A stretch of 64,000 nt of DNA, taken from assembly GCA_036520615.1 (NCBI GenBank), contig DATDJI010000050.1:1-64000 (forward strand), read 5' to 3'. This DNA comes from CAMCXE01 sp036520615. Its GTDB lineage: Bacteria > Pseudomonadota > Gammaproteobacteria > Pseudomonadales > Cellvibrionaceae. Below are positions 1-9,100 of this stretch, piece after piece. The position numbers were made by a program, and so were the translations under genes. The notes beneath the pieces were generated by a model that was given only the letters and a program-made list of their open reading frames with translations, was not told where the DNA came from and did not search any database. Position 1 is the stretch's first letter, and each line of letters begins with the position of its first letter.

Positions 1-219
1 ATAGACCTCCCAAACTGCATCAATTAGCGCTGCTGCGCAGAAAACGTCTGGCGTTCACCGATTTTTTGAAAGTCTAAAGGTACAGATGTTGCGCAGTATG
101 TGCGCTGGAGTACGCTCAAATGTAGAAGATTTTCCGCGCGCACATGCAATAAACAGGAGGAAAACTTGCGCTAATCCTAAGCGCTGCACATATTAAATTA
201 CTCTGCAGATACTAAATGA

Positions 220-768
220 TTAAACTAACAGCCGTCTGATAGAGCCAAATGCCACTTTGTGGGCTACAGCTACCTGTAATGGCATGCCGCCAAATAAATA
301 CTCAAAGGCTTTAATCACTCCGCCGTGTGTAATAATTACGGCTGGTTGTGAAGGCTGTAGATGCTCGTTTACAAACTTCTGAACGCGCAGGCAAAGGTCA
401 TTAAACGACTCGCCCTGTGGTGGCGCAAAATGCAGATTATTGCCTGCCCAGGCATCCAATTGCGCGCGCTCGATATACTCCCAGGAAATCATTTCCCAGC
501 TGCCGAAATTTAATTCTATAAGCAGCGGATTAACATTAATGACTGAAGTGGGGAAAAGAGTTTCAGCAAGCTGCGTGCAGCGCGCGAGTGGGCTTGAATA
601 GACGGCGGCAGAGGCGGGAATTTGTTTTATTAAATGCTCGCACTGAGCGGGGCAAATGACACCAGTCGGTACATCAGTTTGGCCGTAACACAGGTTGGTA
701 TCGACCAGTGGTTTAACGTGGCGAATTAAATAAATAGGAGTTGAGCAATTGTGGTGTTGTCTAACCAT
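220..768 (-). CDS. cobC: Alpha-ribazole phosphatase-like histidine phosphatase
   Basis: This is the last gene of the B12 operon. It is a histidine phosphatase of about 182 residues with the RHVKP signature at residues 16-20 (the phosphate-accepting His17), the acidic segment LNFGSWE typical of CobC/GpmB enzymes, and the second catalytic histidine in ITHGG near residue 145. CobC enzymes remove the phosphate from alpha-ribazole-phosphate or adenosylcobalamin-phosphate around the CobS step. I prefer the ATG at 768; an in-frame TTG lies at 777. Its start overlaps the end of cobS, implying translational coupling. Context makes the cobalamin role much more likely than a generic phosphoglycerate mutase-like one. 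Confidence 0.85.
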   Translation of the reverse strand: MVRQHHNCSTPIYLIRHVKPLVDTNLCYGQTDVPTGVICPAQCEHLIKQIPASAAVYSSPLARCTQLAETLFPTSVINVNPLLIELNFGSWEMISWEYIERAQLDAWAGNNLHFAPPQGESFNDLCLRVQKFVNEHLQPSQPAVIITHGGVIKAFEYLFGGMPLQVAVAHKVAFGSIRRLLV

Positions 769-1603
769 TATTGCCAAATAGTGACCATACCAATAACACT
801 AATAAATAAAAACTTACTTCAGAAACCTGTTGCACGGCACCCAAGCAATCACCGGTAAATCCGCCGATGCGCAGTTTAAAATAGCGCGCCAGTAAAAATG
901 TACTAACACCCGCCGCGGCCAAGCCGGACCACAAGCTGAGGGCGAGCAAACCATTTATTCCCCAAAAAGCGATGCTCGATAACATCCATAAGGGTACAAG
1001 ACCCAGGGCGGCGGAAAACATTAAATGTTCTAGACGAATATCGGTGGCTAAGGGTTTGCTTTTACTTGAGCCATCAAACTGCACGTAATCCAGAGAATAA
1101 ATCACCACGGTGGCCATAAAGCGGCTGGCGGCAAAACCGCACACCATAACCCAACCTAAACCCATGTCAAATTGCGCGATATTTAATAAGGCTAAATATT
1201 TAGTGGCCAATAAGCCGATTAAACCCACAACGCCATAGGTACCTAAGCGGGAGTCTTTCATTATGGTAAGAATTTGGGTTTTAGCATAACCGCCGCCAAA
1301 ACCGTCGCAGCAATCGGCCCAGCCATCTTCGTGAAAGGCGCCAGTGGCAAAAATGCCGATGACCAACGTAAGCAGTACGGCTAAATCAACGGTAAATGCC
1401 AAACTAAATAGATAAAAGCAGCCGGCACATAATAAACCTAGAAAAAGGCCAATAAGCGAAAAATAACGCGCGCCTTGTTGTAAATGCTCGTCATTAAATT
1501 GCACCCATTTAGGCGCAGGAAAGCGCGTGAAAAAGACCCACGCATTAAAAAAATAATGAATTTCTCGTGAAAGCAATTCAGACTTAAATTGCACGACTGA
1601 CAC
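761..1603 (-). CDS. cobS: Adenosylcobinamide-GDP ribazoletransferase
   Basis: CobS is an integral membrane cobalamin synthase. It joins adenosylcobinamide-GDP to alpha-ribazole (or its phosphate) in the last stage of nucleotide loop assembly. The 280-residue protein has the family hallmark EDGWADCCDGFGGG (metal-binding acidic residues, about residues 90-105), the conserved GGFTGDCLGA near residue 250, and several hydrophobic helices. The start is a GTG at 1603, 20 bases inside the 3' end of cobT, and the gene overlaps cobC at its own end, so cobT-cobS-cobC are translated as one tightly packed unit. Confidence 0.93.
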   Translation of the reverse strand: MSVVQFKSELLSREIHYFFNAWVFFTRFPAPKWVQFNDEHLQQGARYFSLIGLFLGLLCAGCFYLFSLAFTVDLAVLLTLVIGIFATGAFHEDGWADCCDGFGGGYAKTQILTIMKDSRLGTYGVVGLIGLLATKYLALLNIAQFDMGLGWVMVCGFAASRFMATVVIYSLDYVQFDGSSKSKPLATDIRLEHLMFSAALGLVPLWMLSSIAFWGINGLLALSLWSGLAAAGVSTFLLARYFKLRIGGFTGDCLGAVQQVSEVSFYLLVLLVWSLFGNNG

Positions 1604-2627
1604 CTGCCGTTTCGAATGAGGCCATGGAGTTAATAAACCGAGCTGCAGCTTTTACTAAAGGATACGCCAACGCAGCGCCACTGCCCTCCCCAAGACGCAA
1701 ACCTAAATCAAGCAGCCCAGTTGCATTCAGATGCGCCAATAAGTGCCGATGCCCAGGCTCGGAGGAGGTGTGACAAAATACACAATAAGCAAGTGCATTG
1801 CCATTGATTTTAACTGCAGCCAACACTGCTGCTGTAGCAATAAATCCATCCACCAAAACCAGCATGCCGCGGGCGGCGGCCGCTAAGCAGGCGCCAGCCA
1901 TCATCGCCATCTCAAAACCACCAAAATACTGCAACGCTTGCTCGCCATTGGGTCTTATTAACTGATGTTTAGCGAGCGCGGTTTTAAGAATAGCTGTTTT
2001 CGTGGCCACACCGGCAGCATCAAGGCCTGTACCTGCGCCGACTAATTCTTCCAGCGCAACACCAGTTAAAACCTGGGCGACCAAAGCGCTGCTGGCTGTA
2101 TTGCCAATGCCCATTTCGCCGAGCGCGACCATGTTGCAGCCTGCTTTAAATAATTCGTCAACTAATTTTTCTGCATGAGCAAATGCTAAGTCTAATTGCT
2201 CGCTGCTCATCGCTGGTTGCTGGTAATAATTAGCTGTACCCGCTGCGATTTTTAGGGCTTTTAATTGTGGATGCGCGGGCAGTTCAGCGTTTACACCTGC
2301 GTCCACTACCCAAAGAGTTAAACCTGCTTCAGCACAAAAGCCATTTATTGCCGCGCCACCCTGTAAAAAATTTAAAACCATTTGCGCGGTGACCGATTGG
2401 GGGTAGGCGCTAATACCCGGTTGTGCCGCTGCGCCATGGTCACCAGCAAATACTAATAAATGAGGTGCGTTTATGACGGGATCCAAGCGCTGTTGTACTA
2501 AGCACATTTGCAACGCAAGCTTTTCTAATACGCCTAAAGCCCCCAGAGGTTTAGTTTTGTTGTCTATTTTGGCTTGAATATGCGGGCGGAGGGTTTCGTT
2601 TAACGGAAGAATTTTAAAATCGTTCAT
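1584..2627 (-). CDS. cobT: Nicotinate-nucleotide-dimethylbenzimidazole phosphoribosyltransferase
   Basis: CobT makes alpha-ribazole-phosphate from nicotinate mononucleotide and a lower-ligand base such as dimethylbenzimidazole. The 347-residue length matches the family. Visible signatures are NKTKPLGALG near the N-terminus, VFAGDHG followed by SAYPQSVT, ALGEMGIGNT in the middle, and LRLGEGSGAA near the C-terminus, which carries the catalytic glutamate. It lies about 100 bases downstream of cobO and overlaps cobS. No corrin-ring or bza genes are in the window, so this cluster supports late assembly and salvage. De novo synthesis cannot be judged from here. Confidence 0.95.
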   Translation of the reverse strand: MNDFKILPLNETLRPHIQAKIDNKTKPLGALGVLEKLALQMCLVQQRLDPVINAPHLLVFAGDHGAAAQPGISAYPQSVTAQMVLNFLQGGAAINGFCAEAGLTLWVVDAGVNAELPAHPQLKALKIAAGTANYYQQPAMSSEQLDLAFAHAEKLVDELFKAGCNMVALGEMGIGNTASSALVAQVLTGVALEELVGAGTGLDAAGVATKTAILKTALAKHQLIRPNGEQALQYFGGFEMAMMAGACLAAAARGMLVLVDGFIATAAVLAAVKINGNALAYCVFCHTSSEPGHRHLLAHLNATGLLDLGLRLGEGSGAALAYPLVKAAARFINSMASFETAGVSRAI

Positions 2628-2734
2628 GGCGTGTTCGCGGATAAATTCAGTGGGTATTTATTGTTGCTGACTTGCTCCAAGCATCTGTCCATGCATCTAC
2701 GCATGTGTGTTGGAGTTTATAATTTTGCACATAA

Positions 2735-3337
2735 TTAAAACTCAATACCGCGCTGAGCTTTAACTCCGGAGCGGAAGGCATGTTTAATATCATTAATTTC
2801 GCTGACAGTATCGGCAAGTTCGATTAATTCTGGTATGGCGCTGCGGCCAGTGAGAATAATATTTTGCATCAATGGTTTTTGTTTTAGTGCTGCAATACAG
2901 TTGGCTAAATCCAAATAGCCGTAATCGAACATATAGGTAATTTCATCAAATAATATTAGGTTGATGCTTTCATCCTGCAAAAAAGCTGTAGCTTTTTGCC
3001 ATACTGCTTCGGCGGCAGCCATGTCCTTTTGACGGTTTTGGCTGTCCCAAGTAAACCCAGTGCCCATAATCTCATAATGCACTTTGGGATGTTGCTGAAA
3101 AAATTGCTGCTCGCCGGTTTTCCAGGTGCCTTTAATAAACTGCACCACAGCGGCGGTTTGGCCGTGGCCAACGGCTCTCAGTAAGGTGCCAAAGCCTGAA
3201 CTACTTTTACCCTTGCCTTGGCCGTATAAATAAATAATCACGCCGCGCTTTTCTTTCGCCGCCGCGACCGCTGCGCGCACTTTTTGTTGAGTATCTTGCA
3301 TGGCTGCTTGGTGTTCTGCATCTTGTGAATCTGTCAT
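2735..3337 (-). CDS. cobO: Cob(I)yrinic acid a,c-diamide adenosyltransferase
   Basis: This is a cytosolic corrinoid adenosyltransferase of the CobA/CobO/BtuR family, which transfers the adenosyl group of ATP to reduced corrinoids. The 200-residue protein has the P-loop GQGKGKSS at residues 39-46, the family segment VVQFIKGTWKTGE, LILFDEI and LTGRSAIPELIE. Length and order match the family. It is the second gene of the riboswitch-led operon. A terminator-like hairpin sits between btuB and this gene, with the cobO ribosome binding region (GGACG) just past it, so expression here depends on readthrough or on a promoter I could not identify. Confidence 0.94.
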   Translation of the reverse strand: MTDSQDAEHQAAMQDTQQKVRAAVAAAKEKRGVIIYLYGQGKGKSSSGFGTLLRAVGHGQTAAVVQFIKGTWKTGEQQFFQQHPKVHYEIMGTGFTWDSQNRQKDMAAAEAVWQKATAFLQDESINLILFDEITYMFDYGYLDLANCIAALKQKPLMQNIILTGRSAIPELIELADTVSEINDIKHAFRSGVKAQRGIEF

Positions 3338-3349
3338 AAATTATCGTCC

Positions 3350-3372
3350 AAAAAAAAGGCGCCTTAGCGCCT
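3350..3372 (-). terminator. Intrinsic terminator-like hairpin between btuB and cobO
   Basis: Read on the minus strand, a 6-bp perfect stem (AGGCGC/GCGCCT, loop TAAG) is followed directly by eight T residues. It lies between the btuB stop and the cobO start. The short stem and long U-tract suggest partial termination, which would make btuB more strongly expressed than the biosynthetic genes behind it. Confidence 0.65.
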
Positions 3373-3389
3373 AAAATTACGAGCCAGAA

Positions 3390-5309
3390 TTAAAATGACC
3401 AGCGAAGGCCAGCATAAGCACTTAAAGGAGCAGTATTATACCCCTGAACTTCCTGATAGTTCTCCTCCAAAGCGTTTACTACGCGCACATGTACCCGCGC
3501 GGCGGAATTAAATTGCCACGCAGTTTGCACATCTACCGCAGAATAATCCTCCATCAACTTGCCGCCATAAGCGCGCTGATTAAATGCGCTACGATAATTA
3601 ATATCCGTAAGCCATCGTGCTGCGAATAATTCCACATGCACGCCTGCGCTGTAGCTGTTTTCCGGGCGTTGTACTCGCTCCAGCTTGGCATTATTACCCG
3701 CTAAGGGGCTGGAATTTTGCTTTGTTTCCAAATGCGTATACCCCAGGCGCCATTGCACATGGGCCGACATCTGCCATTGACTGCTCAATTCCAAACCTTC
3801 TGAATTACTTTCTCCTTGAGTTTGTACGTAGCCGGAATAATTCAGCGCATCATAAAAAATTTCATCCTGAATTTTATTGCTAAAAACCGATGCCGAGAGC
3901 GTAAACGTCTCCCAGTTAGCATCGAGGCCCGTTTCTATCGCGCGGCTGGTCTCGTCAGTGAAGTTTTTCTGCGCTTGAGCACTGGCATAATCACTGTGAT
4001 TGTTAAAATAAATTTCGTAAAAACTTGGCAGGCGAAAGCCGGTGCTGGTGGCTGCACGCCATTTAATTTGCGGCCCGGATGTAGGCAGAATATAAGCGCC
4101 TGCCAAACGGTAACTGGTATGACTGCCAAAGTCCGCCTCGGTATCCCAGCGCGCGCCTAAGCTGTAAGAAAAAGCATCGGTTGGGCGGATAAGCCATTCG
4201 GAAAATACACCATAGGATTCGCGTGTTTCATCGGCTTTGAAACTATCCGCGACTATTTTTTGCAAAAATGATTCACGTTTGCCCGATAAGCCTAGACTAA
4301 TTCCTACCTCGTTATTGTGTTGGTAATGAGCAAAATATTGAGCTTCATCACTTGCTCCACTTAAAGATTCATTTTTATTTTGGCCCGATGCTAAGTGCCG
4401 ATCGTGCTGATTTTCATAATGTGCGACAGCAAATTCCTGCTCTAGCTGCTGGGTGCTGTAGTGCCAGTCCACGCGTTCAGCATTGGAGCTTGATGTGTCG
4501 TCGCAACTATCCCAGCGTGTGAAGTTCGCGTCGTAACAACTATCGTATTCATTCGCACTGTTATTGATGCGGCCAACCACACCGACGGACTGCTGTTCAT
4601 TTAATTGCGCACGGGCTTTTAAATGCAAATTGGCCGCGCGAAACCCGTCGTTATCTGCTGTTTTATCATCTGTGCGAGAATTAAATCCTGCAGTGTTGAG
4701 AAATCCTGAGCTAATAAAATAATTAAAATCATCGTTTTTGCCGCGTACATTGCCGCTGACATTATGCGTATTAAAACTGCCTGCTTCTACGTCTACATCG
4801 GCGTTAAAAGCCTCTTTGGCCTCGGGAGTAAATACGGAAATAACGCCTCCAGAATCAGCTCCATAGATTAAAGCCTGCGGGCCTTTTAACACTTCCACGC
4901 GGCCTAATTGTTGATTTAATAAGGCGTCAAAGCGCGGTGATATTTGTGTGGCAGTTGTATCACTTACTGCAATACCATCGATATATAAACGGGTGCGAAA
5001 AGCATCTTCACCGCGAATAAATATACTGGTAGCCTTACCTGGCCCACCGGAGTTGCTCACATTAATGCCTGGCACCGTGCGCAAAATGTCAGCTAAAGAT
5101 GCATTATTGCGCTGAATTAAATCCTCGCTAGTTAATACATCCACTGAGACGCCAACTTGAGCAAGCGGCTGCGCAATTCGACTTGCGGTAACAATTACCT
5201 CGTCGAATTCAGATTTTAACGTTTGTGAATCGGCAGCATAGAGTGCACTGGGTACACATACGCTTAATGGCGCTATAAAAGATAATAAAAGTGTTTTGGC
5301 AAATGCCAT
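3390..5309 (-). CDS. btuB: TonB-dependent vitamin B12 outer membrane receptor
   Basis: This is an outer-membrane, TonB-dependent cobalamin receptor of 639 residues. From the ATG at 5309 it has a signal peptide ending ALYA-AD, a TonB-box-like segment (DEVIVTAS) at the mature N-terminus, and a plug domain with IRGEDAFRTRLYIDG and LKGPQALIYGADSGGVI. A 22-strand-type barrel follows, ending in an aromatic terminal strand (AGLRWSF). An in-frame upstream ATG at 5441 would add 44 non-signal residues between riboswitch and signal peptide, so I reject it. The gene follows a cobalamin riboswitch, and with the downstream cob genes this supports B12 as substrate over other TonB ligands. Confidence 0.92.
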   Translation of the reverse strand: MAFAKTLLLSFIAPLSVCVPSALYAADSQTLKSEFDEVIVTASRIAQPLAQVGVSVDVLTSEDLIQRNNASLADILRTVPGINVSNSGGPGKATSIFIRGEDAFRTRLYIDGIAVSDTTATQISPRFDALLNQQLGRVEVLKGPQALIYGADSGGVISVFTPEAKEAFNADVDVEAGSFNTHNVSGNVRGKNDDFNYFISSGFLNTAGFNSRTDDKTADNDGFRAANLHLKARAQLNEQQSVGVVGRINNSANEYDSCYDANFTRWDSCDDTSSSNAERVDWHYSTQQLEQEFAVAHYENQHDRHLASGQNKNESLSGASDEAQYFAHYQHNNEVGISLGLSGKRESFLQKIVADSFKADETRESYGVFSEWLIRPTDAFSYSLGARWDTEADFGSHTSYRLAGAYILPTSGPQIKWRAATSTGFRLPSFYEIYFNNHSDYASAQAQKNFTDETSRAIETGLDANWETFTLSASVFSNKIQDEIFYDALNYSGYVQTQGESNSEGLELSSQWQMSAHVQWRLGYTHLETKQNSSPLAGNNAKLERVQRPENSYSAGVHVELFAARWLTDINYRSAFNQRAYGGKLMEDYSAVDVQTAWQFNSAARVHVRVVNALEENYQEVQGYNTAPLSAYAGLRWSF

Positions 5310-5474
5310 AAAACCAGTCTCCCAAACAAAACATCGTTGAGAAAACAAACGGCTGGCAGCGATGTCATCGCAGAAAGGTGAGCACCGCACAATACCACGC
5401 CACCTGCCCTCCGCAAGTTGGTTAATGATCTTAGAGTGCAAATTAAAGGGTTTAATTGCATGCTCTAAAATTAC

Positions 5475-5682
5475 ATCCAGGGCCGGTATCCGGGCTTATG
5501 GCCGTCTTTAAAAACCTTATTAAAAGACGGGGCAACGCCTTCCCATGTTGAAAACACAGTGGCGGATGTTGCCGTTATAACTAGAAATTTCTCTAGATTT
5601 TACCAATAACCGTTGCGGGGGCAGCGCAGGATTTTCACCTGCTTCCCGTTTAACTAAACAATGTTTAGCACCTTGGAAGGGC
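5475..5682 (-). promoter_or_regulatory. Cobalamin (AdoCbl) riboswitch
   Basis: The minus strand shows the conserved core of the cobalamin riboswitch class. In 5'-3' order: GGGAAGCAGGTGAAAATCC near 5646-5628, CTGCCCCCGCAAC near 5625-5612, the B12 box GCCACTG at 5563-5557, and the distal AAGCCCGGATACCGGCC near 5500-5480. It sits about 170 bases upstream of the btuB start. Ligand binding is expected to lower expression of the whole btuB-cobOTSC transcript. I do not see a clear expression-platform terminator, so control may be at translation initiation. Confidence 0.95.
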
Positions 5683-5686
5683 GGGC

Positions 5687-5715
5687 ATACTAGGGGTATA
5701 GCTAGTTAAAGGCAA
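5687..5715 (-). promoter_or_regulatory. Sigma-70-type promoter of the B12 operon
   Basis: On the minus strand there is a TTGCCT -35 element (5715-5710), an exact 17-base spacer and a TAGTAT -10 element (5692-5687). The start point would be near 5680, right at the beginning of the riboswitch. The position relative to the aptamer makes this a good candidate. Confidence 0.65.
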
Positions 5716-5884
5716 GCCTTAACGCGCGCAGGGCGAGAGATGTTTTTGGTTTAGTTATCGGCATTTTTATCCGCCGGGTATATTTATTTTGCCTGCTTTA
5801 AATTTTATTTAATTTGTTGGCCGGATTTTTTGCGAGGAGGTTGGGGTGGGGTTCATTTCGAATATTCACACGGGCAGAGCAGCT

Positions 5885-6532
5885 TTACGTGCTGAAATTA
5901 AAACCCGTATCCACTAATAACCAAACTGCCATCAGCATTAAAAAGCTCGCTAATATATGATTGCAACGTCGCTGCGCTGCAGGTGCAATTAAAAATTGCG
6001 TTAGTTGGCGGCCTAGTTTTGCGTAGGCCACCATAACGGTTAAATCAATAAATAGAAAAATGCTAGTCAGCAATAGAGCGGTTAGAGTGTAATGCGCAGA
6101 ATGCTGTAAAAAAGGTGGGATAAGCGCGCCAAAATACACAATTCCCTTTGGGTTGCTCGCCGCTACAATAAAACCGCGCTGCAGTAATTGCCCGTAATTA
6201 TCCAGTCGCGGCTCCAACGTCTGTGAAAAATCAACCCAGGGCGCCCTCCATAGCTGTATGCCCAGATAAAACAAATATATGGCCCCTACTACCGCTACCA
6301 GACTAAATGCCGTCGGCCAAACCGTAATTAGGCTACCCAGCCCCAAAGCCGATAACAGCATTAAAACAATATTGCCAAGACTTGCACCGAGCATTGCGGC
6401 ACTTACGCGCCTTATTGGTAAACGGCTACCTAGCGCTAAGCACAAAAGCATTACTGGGCCGGGGCTTAGGCTTACGGCGGAGGTAATTAGGACAAATTGT
6501 AGAAATGAATCAAGAGGCACTGGGTAGTCCAA
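5885..6532 (-). CDS. LysE/RhtB family amino acid exporter
   Basis: This is a 215-residue inner membrane protein of the LysE/RhtB family, which exports amino acids or related metabolites. The family signature SPGPVMLLCLALGS lies in the first helix, followed by the conserved GASLGNIVLMLLSALG and the YLFYLGIQLWRAPW segment. Five to six hydrophobic helices are visible. The best start is a TTG at 6532, with GGA about ten bases upstream. No in-frame ATG gives a complete first helix. The gene stands alone, transcribed toward the B12 operon promoter region. The substrate cannot be told from sequence. Confidence 0.85.
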   Translation of the reverse strand: MDYPVPLDSFLQFVLITSAVSLSPGPVMLLCLALGSRLPIRRVSAAMLGASLGNIVLMLLSALGLGSLITVWPTAFSLVAVVGAIYLFYLGIQLWRAPWVDFSQTLEPRLDNYGQLLQRGFIVAASNPKGIVYFGALIPPFLQHSAHYTLTALLLTSIFLFIDLTVMVAYAKLGRQLTQFLIAPAAQRRCNHILASFLMLMAVWLLVDTGFNFST

Positions 6533-7085
6533 AAATGTTATTCCAAAACTTTCGTCAAGAAGGCAGCTAATATAGTGGCAGAACTAGGTTAATAGTTTAC
6601 GAATTTATCGCAGCTACGTCATTCAACGCTAACACATTATTTGCATCTACCTAAGTGATTAACAGCGCGCAATATATAAATTTTTTAACTGCTTACACAT
6701 TGAATATCAGAACTTATCTTTTCAATACCTGCTAAAAATTAATTTTAATTAGATGCATCAACGGTATATCGCCGAGCAAAAGTAGCGGGGAAGCTCTGAA
6801 AACCTACAGTGGTTACTCAAAATTCGTTAAATTTCAAAAACTGCCGTTTACTGTATATATCCCTCCTATCGTCCGCATTTTTTTGAACGATTTGTCTGAC
6901 TGGAACTGAGCCGGCTGCATTTTCAGATGAATATGAGCTGCTGAATCGCTCTCTATGACTTTAATCAACCTTTCGCTATTTAGCTATCATTAACGCTCTT
7001 ACTTTATGTCCTTCGCAATCGAGCAGAGGGCTGTCGGTGCTATAATTTCCTTGCAAACCATTCGTCGCTCGCAGGAATATCCTTC
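6533..7085. other. Intergenic region between divergent lysE-like and dauA genes
   Basis: About 550 bases, AT-rich, with many stops in all frames and no credible gene. It separates two divergent transcription units and so should hold both promoters. Only the extended -10 element of the rightward gene is clear. No repeat or RNA structure was recognised. Confidence 0.6.
7038..7046 (+). promoter_or_regulatory. Extended -10 promoter element of dauA-like gene
   Basis: The string TGCTATAAT is a perfect extended -10 (TGn plus TATAAT), 39 bases upstream of the ATG at 7086. No good -35 hexamer is present at 17 bases, as is usual for extended -10 promoters. Confidence 0.5.
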
Positions 7086-8831
7086 ATGCCCCACAGAGTT
7101 CATCTATTTTCCCTGCGTTTATGCGATGCATTTAGAGATGCGTGTATTAAGGAGCGTTATTCGTTGGGGCGCTTTAAGCAGGATCTGTTGGCGGGGGTGA
7201 CCGTAGGAATTATTGCTATACCGCTGGCGATGGCATTGGCGATTGCCAGCGGTGTGCCGCCGCAATATGGACTTTATACGGTAGTAATTGCCGGGTTTTT
7301 AATATCTTTCACCGGCGGATCACGTTTTAGTATTTCCGGACCCACGGCTGCCTTTGTGGTCATTCTGTATCCCATTACGCAAAAATATGGTTTAGGTGGA
7401 CTGTTAATGGCTACGGTGATGGCCGGTGGTCTATTAATTATTATGGCTATTTTGCGTTTGGGGCGGTTAATTGAATATATTCCAGAACCGGTTACTTTGG
7501 GATTTACCGGCGGTATTGGCGTTGTTATTGCAACGCTACAAATAAAAGATTTTTTAGGCCTTGCTAATATCACTTTGCCGGATCATTACATTGGTAAAAT
7601 AAGCTTATTAGTCAGCTCTATTCACACTACACATTGGCCAAGCCTTGCGGTGGCCGCAGCTACTCTTTTGGTTATGCTGCTGTGGCCAAAAACAAAAATT
7701 CCCGTGCCGGCCCATTTGCCTGCGTTAATTATTGGCGCTTTATTAGCCCACGGATTAAATTTAAACGGACTAAATGTAGATACGCTGTTTTCGCGCTTTA
7801 GTTATTTATTAGCGGACGGCACCCGCGTGCAAGGAATTCCTGCGATCTTGCCTGCTTTTATTTTGCCTTGGCAACAAATGGGCGCTACAGGTACGCCACT
7901 TAATTTAAGTTGGCAATTAATTGCCGATTTAATCCCGGCGGCTTTTGCAATTGCGATGTTAGGTGCAATTGAATCGCTACTGTGCGCAGTCGTTATGGAT
8001 AACATGACGGGTAAGCGCCACAGCGCTAATTCCGAACTCTTAGGCCAAGGCATAGGCAATATCGTGGCGCCTTTTTTTGGTGGCATTACCGCGACAGCAG
8101 CTATCGCACGTTCGGCTGCTAATTTTAAAGCCGGCGCACAAACGCCAGTGGCTGGTATGATCCACGCGCTGGTGGTATTAGTTGGGCTCGTAGGCTGCGC
8201 GCCAATTTTAGGTTATTTGCCTATGCCTGCAATGGCTGCGCTATTGATTGTAGTGGCCTGGAATATGAGCGAAGCGTCCAAAAGTGTCCATTTATTATCG
8301 AATAGCCGCGCGGGCGATCGCTGGGTATTTGCCTGCTGCTTTTTGTTAACAATTTTATTCGATATGGTAATTGCTATTACCGCAGGCATAGTGCTTGCGG
8401 CGATTTTATTTATGAAAGATATGGCAGAATCTACGCGTTTGGTTGAGATAACCAAGGACACTATCTCCGCCGAGAAAAACCTGCTAAAGCCATGGAAAAT
8501 TTTTAACATAACCGGGCCATTGTTTTTTGCTGCGGCAGATAAAATATTCAGTGAGTTAGCGCTACATTGTGCACCTGCCACAATAGTTATCGTGCAATTG
8601 GAGCGTGTAACTGTTTTGGATGCAGGAGGAGTTTCCGCACTGCGCAAATTTATCGATTATTGTCAGCTGCATAATACGCAGTTGATTTTGGTGGGCCCTT
8701 CGGCGCAGGTGCAAGTGGCATTGGAGCGCGCTAAATTTAAATCTATTGCTGATGTGTTTTCTATTGTGCCTACGATGCACGACCTGGCCACAGTTATAAA
8801 AGCGGCGCCACCAGGGCTTGCGTCAGCGTAA
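7086..8831 (+). CDS. dauA: SulP family anion transporter, DauA-like
   Basis: This is a 581-residue SLC26/SulP transporter with a C-terminal STAS domain. The N-terminal helices read LAGVTVGIIAIPLAMALAI, the central core has GGSRFSISGPTAAFVVILYP, and there is a long identical stretch around FFGGITATAAIARSAAN. These match Escherichia coli DauA (aerobic C4-dicarboxylate uptake) from memory closely enough to suggest orthology. The STAS domain (about residues 470-570) keeps the VLDAGGVSALRKF motif. The ATG at 7086 has AGGAAT upstream. Transport of succinate or another dicarboxylate is inferred from the homologue; bicarbonate or sulfate transport is the alternative within the superfamily. Confidence 0.85.
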   Translation: MPHRVHLFSLRLCDAFRDACIKERYSLGRFKQDLLAGVTVGIIAIPLAMALAIASGVPPQYGLYTVVIAGFLISFTGGSRFSISGPTAAFVVILYPITQKYGLGGLLMATVMAGGLLIIMAILRLGRLIEYIPEPVTLGFTGGIGVVIATLQIKDFLGLANITLPDHYIGKISLLVSSIHTTHWPSLAVAAATLLVMLLWPKTKIPVPAHLPALIIGALLAHGLNLNGLNVDTLFSRFSYLLADGTRVQGIPAILPAFILPWQQMGATGTPLNLSWQLIADLIPAAFAIAMLGAIESLLCAVVMDNMTGKRHSANSELLGQGIGNIVAPFFGGITATAAIARSAANFKAGAQTPVAGMIHALVVLVGLVGCAPILGYLPMPAMAALLIVVAWNMSEASKSVHLLSNSRAGDRWVFACCFLLTILFDMVIAITAGIVLAAILFMKDMAESTRLVEITKDTISAEKNLLKPWKIFNITGPLFFAAADKIFSELALHCAPATIVIVQLERVTVLDAGGVSALRKFIDYCQLHNTQLILVGPSAQVQVALERAKFKSIADVFSIVPTMHDLATVIKAAPPGLASA

Positions 8832-9100
8832 TTACAGCCTCATATCAATTTTTAAAAATCCGATAAATCATAATGCTAGTCACTTTAATTTGTCAGTCCT
8901 TTAGCTTTCCATTGCCACGCTTGTTGCTCGGCAAAAAGTACAATGTCTAAAGCCTTTAATTTTGTATACATCGTTGCGCTAAAAATAAAATATCGCACAA
9001 ATATATGCCCATATCGCTTAAATAATCCTCAATTGCCACCTGCTTGTTGCTGGGGCCCCTTATAATGTGCGGCTTTGTTTGCCTTAAGTGTGAGTGATTT

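Noticed and set aside
155..219. AGGAGG at 155-160 as a ribosome site for a plus-strand gene.
   Set aside because: The only nearby start (TTG) is followed by a stop after one codon.
5273..5461. A 62-codon minus-strand frame over the btuB start and leader.
   Set aside because: Overlaps the btuB start in another frame, no family and no ribosome site; the btuB start is well supported.
6840..6870. CTGTATATATCC as a possible LexA-type site.
   Set aside because: Only one half-site; the second CAG arm is absent.
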